The translations under genes were made by a program, and so were the position numbers. The notes under the pieces were generated by a model, which saw only the letters and a list, made by a program, of their open reading frames with translations, was not told the origin of the DNA and ran no database searches. Below, piece after piece: positions 1 through 5,619 of a stretch of DNA of 5,619 nt (the first letter of the stretch is position 1; each line of letters starts with the position of its first letter). Where the stretch lies: contig ONYV01000095.1 in the NCBI GenBank assembly GCA_900322105.1, forward strand, positions 1 to 5,619. The letters are read 5' to 3'. Source of the DNA: an uncultured Eubacteriales bacterium (GTDB lineage: Bacteria > Bacillota > Clostridia > Oscillospirales > Acutalibacteraceae).

Positions 1-10
1 CTATGTATCT

Positions 11-1603
11 ATGGAGGACATTGTGGAGAATAACGAACAGATCAAGCAAACACAAAAGCCTGTGGAATTTGGCTGGATGATCCCGACAGGATTCGGCATT
101 TCGTGCGCCCTGCTGCTGGCAGGGATCATTCTGCTGCTTTTGCGGGGCTTTCACGATATGGAAAACGGATGGACTTTCAGCATCGGCGCCGATCTCTTTT
201 GTATGGCGGTCAGCGTGATGTTGTCCTTTAGCTGTACGCTCAACTATAAACAACGCAGCGAGCATATCCGTGTGTTCGTTTTGCTGCTGACGGTGAGTGC
301 GCTGTCACTGTTTTTAGACGAATCTGTATGGCTGATGCAGGGAAATGCGTCTTTGCACGGGCTGAACTTAGTGGTCAACGTGCTGCATTTTATGATCGGC
401 ATCGTGCTGGTCTACCTGTTCTGGCAATACATCCGCCGTGTGCTGAAAATGGAAAACAGCCTGATGGAAGCGGCAGACGGCATATTGAATCTGCTGCTGA
501 TCCCGTCCTTGCTGCTGTGCGCTGTGAACCTTCTCTTTCCGCTGTATTTTACGATTGATGCAAACGGCTTTTGCGCACGTACCGACAAATGGTACATCAG
601 TCAGATCTATCTGTACTTTGCGCTGCTCATCATCATTTTAGAGCTGCTGATGTCGCAGGCGCCGAAACGTGACAGACTGGTCGCCGTTTCGTTTATTGCG
701 ATACCTGTCCTCAATCAGGTGCTGACGGGGATGCAGTTCGGCGTTTCAACGCTGTACGCTTCCATGTTAGTGTCGATCGTGCTGATCTACGGCGTGCTGT
801 TTGCCGACCGTGAAAAGCAGATATCCGCGACGGAAACGGAGCTTGGCGTTGCCACACGCATTCAGGCGGATATGCTGCCGAGAAACTTCCCGTTCTGCCC
901 CGAACGAAAGGAATTTGATCTTTATGCCTCGATGGATCCTGCAAAGGAAGTCGGCGGCGACTTTTACGATTTCTTTATGGTAGACGACGATCATTTAGCG
1001 CTGGTGATGGCGGATGTGTCGGGCAAGGGCGTTCCTGCGGCGCTGTTTATGATGTCGTCAAAGATCCTCATCAAAAACAGCGTGATGACAGGACAGTCAC
1101 CCGGAAAAGTGCTTCGTGCGGTGAATAACCAGATCTGCGAGAATAACAGAGAGGAAATGTTTGTCACGGTGTGGCTCGGTATCCTGGAGCTTTCCAGCGG
1201 CAAGCTGGTCAGCGCCAACGCAGGACACGAGTATCCTGTGCTGAAAACGCCGCAGGGAGACTTTGAACTGCAAAGAAGCAAGCACAGCTTTGTGCTGGGC
1301 GGTATGCCGGGGATCAAGTACCGTGAAAGCGAGATCGTGCTGGAAAAAGGCTCGAAACTGTTTTTATATACGGACGGCGTACCCGAAGCGGAAGACAAGA
1401 ACGAAACGCAATACGGCTATGACCGCTTTTTGGAAGCGCTCAACGGCGCAAAGGACGGCACGCCGCAGGAACTGTTGACGGCGGTGACAAAAAGCGTCGG
1501 AGACTTTGTGCAGGATCATGTACAGTTTGACGACCTGACCATGCTTTGCATACATTATATGGGCAACGAGGAGGAGAAGACCGATGAAAGAACTGACAGT
1601 TGA
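11..1603 (+). CDS. Membrane-anchored SpoIIE/RsbU-type PP2C serine phosphatase
   Basis: The 530-residue product is predicted to remove phosphate from a phosphorylated STAS antagonist, freeing it to bind its kinase partner. Residues 1-20 are polar; about eight hydrophobic segments follow (roughly 22-46, 54-78, 86-108, 115-141, 157-181, 194-214, 222-241, 245-265), so the protein sits in the membrane with the catalytic domain in the cytoplasm. The linker motif TRIQADMLP (282-290) leads into the SpoIIE domain: EVGGDFYDF (313-321), ADVSGKGVPAA (334-344), NAGHEYP (403-409), LYTDGVPEA (452-460) and FDDLTML (506-512). The acidic metal ligands expected of the family (D317, D335, D455, D508 or neighbours) are present, so it should be active. 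The membrane part probably senses a signal; its ligand cannot be read from the sequence. The start is uncertain: the frame is open to the left edge, and GTG at 23 has a much better ribosome site than ATG at 11. The last 20 bases overlap the kinase gene. Confidence 0.93.
   Translation: MEDIVENNEQIKQTQKPVEFGWMIPTGFGISCALLLAGIILLLLRGFHDMENGWTFSIGADLFCMAVSVMLSFSCTLNYKQRSEHIRVFVLLLTVSALSLFLDESVWLMQGNASLHGLNLVVNVLHFMIGIVLVYLFWQYIRRVLKMENSLMEAADGILNLLLIPSLLLCAVNLLFPLYFTIDANGFCARTDKWYISQIYLYFALLIIILELLMSQAPKRDRLVAVSFIAIPVLNQVLTGMQFGVSTLYASMLVSIVLIYGVLFADREKQISATETELGVATRIQADMLPRNFPFCPERKEFDLYASMDPAKEVGGDFYDFFMVDDDHLALVMADVSGKGVPAALFMMSSKILIKNSVMTGQSPGKVLRAVNNQICENNREEMFVTVWLGILELSSGKLVSANAGHEYPVLKTPQGDFELQRSKHSFVLGGMPGIKYRESEIVLEKGSKLFLYTDGVPEAEDKNETQYGYDRFLEALNGAKDGTPQELLTAVTKSVGDFVQDHVQFDDLTMLCIHYMGNEEEKTDERTDS
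13..17 (+). promoter_or_regulatory. Ribosome binding site inside the annotated start of the phosphatase gene
   Basis: GGAGG lies 5 bases before an in-frame GTG at 23-25, a near-ideal Shine-Dalgarno arrangement. The ATG at 11 has no purine-rich site in the 10 bases visible before it. This suggests GTG-23 is the true start, giving a 526-residue protein. Only 10 bases upstream are visible, so a start outside the window is also possible. Confidence 0.5.
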
Positions 1604-1994
1604 TGCGGCAGTGGAAAATATCGAAGTCGTGACGAAGTTCATCAATAAGGAACTGGAAAAGCTGCACTGCCCTGTTAAGGCGCAGACACAGATCGCCATT
1701 GCAATCGACGAGCTTTTCGGCAACATCGCGCGCTATGCCTATTCGCCCGAGATCGGAAAAGCAACGGTGCGTTTTTCGATTGAAGAAGACCCCTTGGCGG
1801 TGACCATTACCTTTATTGACAACGGCGTACCCTTTGATCCGCTGCAGCGCGCAGAACCCGATACCCATGCGGCATTACAGGACAGACCGATTGGCGGACT
1901 GGGCATTTTCCTTGTCAAAAAGACCATGAATATGGTCGAATATTCCTACGAAAACGGACAGAACATCCTGACGATCAAAAAACAGCTTGGATAA
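1584..1994 (+). CDS. RsbW/SpoIIAB-like ATP-binding serine kinase / anti-sigma factor
   Basis: This 136-residue GHKL-fold protein matches the small HATPase anti-sigma kinases in length and motif order. The N box is AIDELFGNIARYAY (40-53), with E43 as the expected general base and N47 as the Mg-ATP ligand. The G1 box is DNGVPFDP (79-86), the G2 box is GGLGIFLVKK (104-113), and a late threonine (T130) sits in NILTI. Family members phosphorylate a serine on a STAS antagonist and, when free, bind a sigma factor or another target. The ATG is preceded by AGGAGG (1569-1574, 9 bases away) inside the end of the phosphatase gene, and the two genes overlap by 20 bases, which suggests translational coupling and matched amounts of kinase and phosphatase. 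Its natural substrate is probably the STAS protein encoded 120 bases downstream. Since no sigma factor is seen nearby, its output target is unknown. Confidence 0.92.
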   Translation: MKELTVDAAVENIEVVTKFINKELEKLHCPVKAQTQIAIAIDELFGNIARYAYSPEIGKATVRFSIEEDPLAVTITFIDNGVPFDPLQRAEPDTHAALQDRPIGGLGIFLVKKTMNMVEYSYENGQNILTIKKQLG

Positions 1995-2023
1995 AGGAAA
2001 GCGTACCGATCCATACATACCGT

Positions 2024-2090
2024 ATATTCCCATGGGCGGCACTGCCGTACAGACGGCGTTTCAGTACCATGGAGTGTAATATTATTTTTT
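2024..2090 (+). terminator. Possible hairpin terminator between kinase and STAS genes
   Basis: Nested complementary arms can be read in the 120-base gap: ATATT (2024-2028) with AATAT (2078-2082), CCATGG (2030-2035) with CCATGG (2067-2072), ACT (2041-2043) with AGT (2063-2065), and GCCGT (2044-2048) with ACGGC (2053-2057) around a 4-base ACAG loop. The outer arm is followed by TATTTTTT (2083-2090). A T-run after a stem fits an intrinsic terminator or attenuator that would separate or tune the two transcription units. The outer stem is AT-rich and interrupted by unpaired bases, so it may be weak. No folding energy was computed. Confidence 0.35.
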
Positions 2091-2114
2091 ATCTTTACAA
2101 AAGGAGCGTTTTAC

Positions 2115-2414
2115 ATGAATCTTAAAAGGAAAACAACAGGTTCTGTCATGACGGTAACGGTCAGCGGCAGAGTCGACACCGCAACAGCGCCTGAATTTGA
2201 AAGCGGCATCAAGCCGTTTATCGGAGATGTGAATGAACTGATCCTCGATTTTGCAGATGTCAACTATGTTTCTTCCGCAGGTCTGCGTGTGCTGCTTTCT
2301 CTGCATAAGCTCATGATGCCAAAGGGCGGCATGAAGCTCATCAACGTAAACGAAGAAGTCTGCGATGTTTTTGAAGTCACAGGCTTTGATGAAATTCTGA
2401 CTTATAATGAATAA
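2115..2414 (+). CDS. STAS-domain anti-sigma factor antagonist (RsbV/SpoIIAA-like)
   Basis: The 99-residue product is one STAS domain of normal family length with nothing added. The beta-strand start (VMTVTVSGRVDTATAPEF, 11-28) and the signature YVSSAGLRVL (51-60) are clear. Aligned to SpoIIAA (MDSSGL), S54 matches the phosphorylated serine S58 and S53 stands where many family members have aspartate. The expected role is a phosphorylation switch: the RsbW-like kinase inactivates it, the SpoIIE-type phosphatase reactivates it, and the unphosphorylated form binds the kinase and releases the kinase's target. AAGGAG (2101-2106) lies 8 bases before the ATG. It is split from the kinase gene by a 120-base gap but lies only 13 bases before the peptide synthetase gene, so it is probably co-transcribed with the synthetase rather than solely with the kinase. 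It is a cytoplasmic protein. Confidence 0.92.
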   Translation: MNLKRKTTGSVMTVTVSGRVDTATAPEFESGIKPFIGDVNELILDFADVNYVSSAGLRVLLSLHKLMMPKGGMKLINVNEEVCDVFEVTGFDEILTYNE

Positions 2415-2415
2415 C

Positions 2416-2421
2416 AGGTGA
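2416..2421 (+). promoter_or_regulatory. Ribosome binding site of the peptide synthetase gene
   Basis: AGGTGA lies 6 bases before the ATG at 2428. It pairs with the UCACCU part of the 16S rRNA tail rather than the usual central CCUCC, so it is a shifted but good Shine-Dalgarno site. It supports the chosen start. The whole 13-base gap after the STAS stop codon is taken up by this site and its spacer. Confidence 0.55.
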
Positions 2422-2427
2422 ATCTCT

Positions 2428-5415
2428 ATGAATATTTTGGAAATGCTCAAACAGTACACGGAAGAAAACCCGAATGCCGCCATCCTCTTTGATGAAGCGC
2501 ATTCCAAAGGCATTACCTATGCGCAGCTTGACGAACTCAGCGGCAAGGTGTATGCATATCTGACCTCTCTGGGGATCGGCAAAGAGGACTTTGTCCTCAT
2601 CAACCTGCCCCGTGGTATCATGCCCATCATTGCGATGATCGGCGTCTGGAAGAGCGGCGCAGCGTGGGCGCTGGTAGAAGATACCTATGCGCCGGATCGT
2701 ATCGCCTTCATCCGTAAAGACTGCGGCTGCAAGGCGGAGCTTTCCGCTGCCAACTGGGAAGACATCATGAACATGGAAGCAAAAAGCGGCTTTGTCACCG
2801 CTGACGACCATGACGCAGCCTATGCGATCTATACGTCAGGCACCACAGGCAACCCCAAGGGCGTACTGCATGAGTACGGCAACCTGACGCGCGCGATCGA
2901 CTCCATCGCCATCAACGGCGGCTGTCCTTTCAACAGCAAGGACAGGATCGCACTCTTAGCGCCGATGAACTTTGTAGCGTCCGTTATCGTGATCTTAAAG
3001 GCGCTGAGCGTTTACTGCGGCAAGACCTTTGTCGTCAGCTATGCAACGATCAAGAATCCTATGGCGCTCAAGATGTTCTTCTTTGAAAAGCGCATCACCA
3101 TCACCTTCCTTACCCCGTCCTATGTCCGTATGCTCGGCAGCCATACAGGTCCTTTCCTGCGTATGCTGTTTGTGGGAAGTGAGCCTGCCAATAACGTTTA
3201 TACCGACAGCTTAGAGCTGATCAATATTTATGCAGCGTCCGAAAGCGGATTTGCTGTTGGCGTGTTCCAAATCGACAAATCTTACGAGACCTGCCCGATC
3301 GGCAAGCCTGAGATCGAATGCAAGATCACCCTGCTGACAGAAGACGGCACAGAAGCACCCGACGGCGAGATCGGTGAGCTTTGCTTTGAAAATCCCTATG
3401 TAAGAGGATATATGAACCTGCCCGAAGAAACCGAAAAAGCGTTCCAAAACGGCATCTATCACACAGGCGACCTGGCACGCAGGGACGAAAACGGCAACTA
3501 TGTCCTGTTGGGACGTTCGGGCGATATGATCAAGATCAACGGCAACCGTATCGAGCCTGCGGAGATCGAAGCGTCCGTCAAGCAGGTGCTGGGCATCGAC
3601 TGGGCAGCGGCAAGAGGCTTTGAAGAGGGCGGCAAGAGCTACCTTTGCGCCTACTACACCGCAGATATCGAAGTTGACTCCGCAAAAATGCGTGAAGAGC
3701 TTTCCAAGCGTCTGCCGTATTATATGATCCCTGCTTATTATCTGAAAATAGACAAAGTACCCCTCAAGCCGAACGGCAAGATGGACAGAAAAGCTCTGCC
3801 GAAACCCGACGCCTCCGACTTCAAGACCGACTACGCAGCGCCTGAAACAGAAACGCAGAAGAAGCTGTGTGACGCAATGGCAAAGGTGCTGAAAGTCGAT
3901 CAGATCGGCATCAATGACGACTTCTATGAGCTGGGCGGCGACTCTCTCGGCTCGATCCGCGTCATCACCGAAAGCGACCTTCCGGGACTCAACGCCAGCG
4001 AGATCTTCCGCGGCAGAACGCCGAAGAAGATCGCAGAGATGTATGAAGAGAAGCACGCAAACGACGACGGCGAAGCGCCCGAGCTGAAAAACGCCCGTGC
4101 GATGAAGATCGACCATCCGCTGACGGTAGAACAGCTCTATATGGTAGACTATCAGCTCTATACGCCGAAATCCACCATGTATAATCTGTTCACCATGATG
4201 AAGGTGGACAAGGAAATGTTTGATATGCAGAAGATGACAGAAGCGCTGCACACAGCGATCCGCAGCCATCCTGCCCTGCTCACCACCTTCCACTTCAACG
4301 ATGACGGCGAAGTCATCCAGCGCTATACGCCCGATGTGCTGCGTGATATCTATGTGGAAAAGATCAGCGAATTTGAATTTAATAATATCAAAGACAATCT
4401 GGTGCAGCCCTTCAAGATCATCGGCGGCTGTCTGTATCGCTGCCGTGTGTTTGAAACAGAGAAGAACGGCTATATCTTCTTTGACGTTCACCACACCCTC
4501 TTTGACGGCACATCCCTCAAGGTATTCATGCAGAATGTCGGAAAAGCCTATATGGGAATGCAGCCCGAGCCTGATCTGTATTATCTCATCCTCCAGAACC
4601 GCGAGGACGATGTCAAGACCGATTTCTATGAGGAGAGCCGCAAATATTTCGAGGAGAAATTCGAGGGCGTGAAGTGGTCAAACTATCCCACACCCGATCA
4701 CGAATCCCGTAAAAACGAAATGGGCGAGCTGTGCGCACCCATCGGCATTGAACAGCCGCAGATGAAAGCAGTTGAGCGTCACTACCGCATCAGCCGCAAC
4801 GAATTTTTCATCACCGTGCTGGCGCTGGCGATCTCCATCTATAATAAAGAGGATAACATCAAGCTGTCATGGATCTATAACGGCAGAGAGGACACCCTTG
4901 CAATGAATTCTGTCGGACTGCTGTTCCGTGACCTGCCCATTGGCGTTCGCCTGAAAGATAAAATGACCCTGCGTGAACTGTTTGCCGACATTCACGATCA
5001 GGTACAAAAGGGCATTGAGCATAGCTGCTATCCATACGTGGATATTCACAATCAGGCAGGCGACCAAGTGACGGCATATCTGCTGTATCAGCAGGATATC
5101 CGTGATATGGGCGGTACAGACGGCATGAATATCGAAACCGTGGATATCCGTCAGAATCAGGCAGCGTCCCAGACAATCCTTGATATGGAGATTCTGGACG
5201 GTAAAGACGGTCTTGCGCTGATGATGGACTACACCGCCAGCGTATATGACGACGAAAGCATGGATCACTTCAAAGATATCTTCATCCGTGTGGCGCAGGG
5301 ACTTGTAACGCACAATTCTCAGAGTGATGTCACCATCGGTGAACTGCGTGAGAAATACAGCGACAAAATGACCTTCTTTGATTTCATTGCAGGCATTTTC
5401 AGCAGGAAGAAATGA
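2428..5415 (+). CDS. Single-module nonribosomal peptide synthetase, A-T-C order, probable N-acyl amide synthetase
   Basis: This 995-residue cytoplasmic enzyme begins directly with an adenylation domain (about 1-460): A3 AIYTSGTTGNPKG (133-145), A5 IYAASES (267-273), A7 YHTGDL (344-349), A8 GRSGDMIKINGNRIEP (362-377) and A10 NGKMDRKAL (449-457, lysine K451). The carrier domain (about 470-540) has ELGGDSL (501-507) with S506 as the phosphopantetheine site. The condensation domain (about 560-960) has a C1-like region near 563-587, HPALLTTF (614-621), the intact catalytic motif HHTLFDG (688-694), and a C5-like region around VGLLFRDLPIG (829-839). At the A4 site the usual FDAS reads FVAS (182-185), so the residue that binds the alpha-amino group is V183. 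My hand alignment gives pocket residues V, A, I, F, L, V, I, F, A, K, a hydrophobic pocket. This points to a carboxylic acid substrate without an alpha-amino group, later joined to an amine by the C domain. The exact substrates are not known. No thioesterase or reductase domain is present. Confidence 0.9.
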   Translation: MNILEMLKQYTEENPNAAILFDEAHSKGITYAQLDELSGKVYAYLTSLGIGKEDFVLINLPRGIMPIIAMIGVWKSGAAWALVEDTYAPDRIAFIRKDCGCKAELSAANWEDIMNMEAKSGFVTADDHDAAYAIYTSGTTGNPKGVLHEYGNLTRAIDSIAINGGCPFNSKDRIALLAPMNFVASVIVILKALSVYCGKTFVVSYATIKNPMALKMFFFEKRITITFLTPSYVRMLGSHTGPFLRMLFVGSEPANNVYTDSLELINIYAASESGFAVGVFQIDKSYETCPIGKPEIECKITLLTEDGTEAPDGEIGELCFENPYVRGYMNLPEETEKAFQNGIYHTGDLARRDENGNYVLLGRSGDMIKINGNRIEPAEIEASVKQVLGIDWAAARGFEEGGKSYLCAYYTADIEVDSAKMREELSKRLPYYMIPAYYLKIDKVPLKPNGKMDRKALPKPDASDFKTDYAAPETETQKKLCDAMAKVLKVDQIGINDDFYELGGDSLGSIRVITESDLPGLNASEIFRGRTPKKIAEMYEEKHANDDGEAPELKNARAMKIDHPLTVEQLYMVDYQLYTPKSTMYNLFTMMKVDKEMFDMQKMTEALHTAIRSHPALLTTFHFNDDGEVIQRYTPDVLRDIYVEKISEFEFNNIKDNLVQPFKIIGGCLYRCRVFETEKNGYIFFDVHHTLFDGTSLKVFMQNVGKAYMGMQPEPDLYYLILQNREDDVKTDFYEESRKYFEEKFEGVKWSNYPTPDHESRKNEMGELCAPIGIEQPQMKAVERHYRISRNEFFITVLALAISIYNKEDNIKLSWIYNGREDTLAMNSVGLLFRDLPIGVRLKDKMTLRELFADIHDQVQKGIEHSCYPYVDIHNQAGDQVTAYLLYQQDIRDMGGTDGMNIETVDIRQNQAASQTILDMEILDGKDGLALMMDYTASVYDDESMDHFKDIFIRVAQGLVTHNSQSDVTIGELREKYSDKMTFFDFIAGIFSRKK
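5404..5409 (+). promoter_or_regulatory. Ribosome binding site bearing on the esterase start
   Basis: AGGAAG sits inside the last codons of the synthetase gene. It is only 2 bases from ATG-5412, which overlaps the stop codon as ATGA, but 8 bases from the in-frame ATG-5418. The spacing favours ATG-5418, whereas the ATGA overlap is typical of coupled translation and favours ATG-5412. The two starts differ by only two residues. Confidence 0.4.
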
Positions 5416-5619
5416 GTATGGAACATCAGATAGAAAAACAGCGTGAGGTTTTCAGCCGTTACGGTGAAAACCACGCTGTCACAGGTGACTATGACAAAAC
5501 GCTTGCCGTCAAATGCCGCAACGGTACTTTTGTCGGCAAACGGCAGGACAGTGTGCTTTGCTTCAAGGGCGTTCCCTTTGCAAAGCCGCCTGTTGCCGAA
5601 CTGCGCTGGAAAGCGCCGC
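5412..5619 (+). CDS. Carboxylesterase type B family protein (N-terminal part, cut by window edge)
   Basis: Only the first 69 codons are visible. After a polar leader of about 30 residues with no signal peptide, the sequence shows the family N-terminal hallmark: a short strand and NGTFVG turn (37-42), then FKGVPFAKPPVAELRWKAP (51-69), matching the FxGIPYAxPPVGxLRF/W pattern of para-nitrobenzyl esterases and cholinesterase-like hydrolases. The glycine usually found after PPV is alanine here. The nucleophile serine, the acid residue and the histidine lie beyond the edge and cannot be checked. The family uses an alpha/beta-hydrolase fold to cleave carboxylic esters and sometimes amides. Overlap with the synthetase stop codon (ATGA) indicates the same operon, so a role in product release, trimming, substrate supply or breakdown is likely, but that is inference. 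A cytoplasmic location is expected. ATG-5418 is an alternative start. Confidence 0.85.
   Translation, partial: MSMEHQIEKQREVFSRYGENHAVTGDYDKTLAVKCRNGTFVGKRQDSVLCFKGVPFAKPPVAELRWKAP

Noticed and set aside
991..1398. Minus-strand open frame of 135 codons inside the phosphatase catalytic region.
   Set aside because: It lies wholly opposite the conserved SpoIIE motifs and has low-complexity Ser/Leu-rich content without a recognisable domain.
1440..1868. Minus-strand open frame of 142 codons across the phosphatase-kinase junction.
   Set aside because: It spans the ends of two clearly real + genes, shows no motif, and is a mirror of their codon use.
2080..2085. TATTAT as a possible -10 promoter box before the STAS gene.
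   Set aside because: It matches 5 of 6 bases of TATAAT, but no convincing -35 box lies 15-18 bases upstream, and the site falls within AT-rich sequence better explained as the arm and T-run of a hairpin.
3211..4494. Long open frame of 427 codons on the minus strand, opposite the synthetase gene.
   Set aside because: The + strand frame has unmistakable A, carrier and condensation motifs across the same stretch. The minus product is rich in Val, Asp, Phe, Ile and His with no recognisable domain, as expected from reading a biased coding strand backwards.
5092..5156. Repeated GATATCCGT strings near the end of the synthetase gene.
   Set aside because: They are in-frame codons for Asp-Ile-Arg in different contexts and do not form a regular repeat.
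1..5619. Search for tRNA, rRNA, CRISPR repeats, insertion-sequence ends or transposase genes.
   Set aside because: Nothing with suitable structure or repeats was seen by eye; nearly the whole window is filled by five + strand genes.

Overview
The window looks like chromosomal DNA from an anaerobic gut-type Clostridia (Bacillota). An Oscillospiraceae/Ruminococcus-like host is my best guess, from protein style, Shine-Dalgarno-rich gene starts and mid-range GC. I could not run a database search, so the taxonomy is inference. All real genes lie on the + strand and are tightly packed. The only sizeable gap is 120 bases (1995-2114).

Left part (11-1994): a two-gene partner-switching unit. A membrane-anchored SpoIIE/RsbU-type PP2C phosphatase (about 8 membrane segments, then an intact catalytic domain) overlaps by 20 bases with an RsbW/SpoIIAB-type ATP-binding serine kinase. 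After a gap holding a possible hairpin/terminator comes a STAS-domain antagonist (RsbV/SpoIIAA type, 2115-2414). Together these supply the usual phosphatase, kinase/anti-sigma and antagonist parts. No sigma factor is encoded in the window.

Right part (2428-5619): 13 bases after the STAS gene starts a 995-residue single-module nonribosomal peptide synthetase with the unusual order adenylation-carrier-condensation (A-T-C). All core catalytic motifs are present. However, the aspartate that normally grips the substrate alpha-amino group is a valine, and the predicted pocket is almost wholly hydrophobic. A carboxylesterase type B gene follows, overlapping or abutting the synthetase stop codon, and runs off the right edge.

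Working model (inference): the A domain activates a carboxylic acid without an alpha-amino group (for example a fatty or aryl acid), loads it on the carrier, and the terminal C domain passes it to an amine, giving an N-acyl amide. The esterase may trim, release or provide a substrate. Linking a complete sensor-phosphatase/kinase/STAS switch to such a synthetase is the most interesting aspect of the window.
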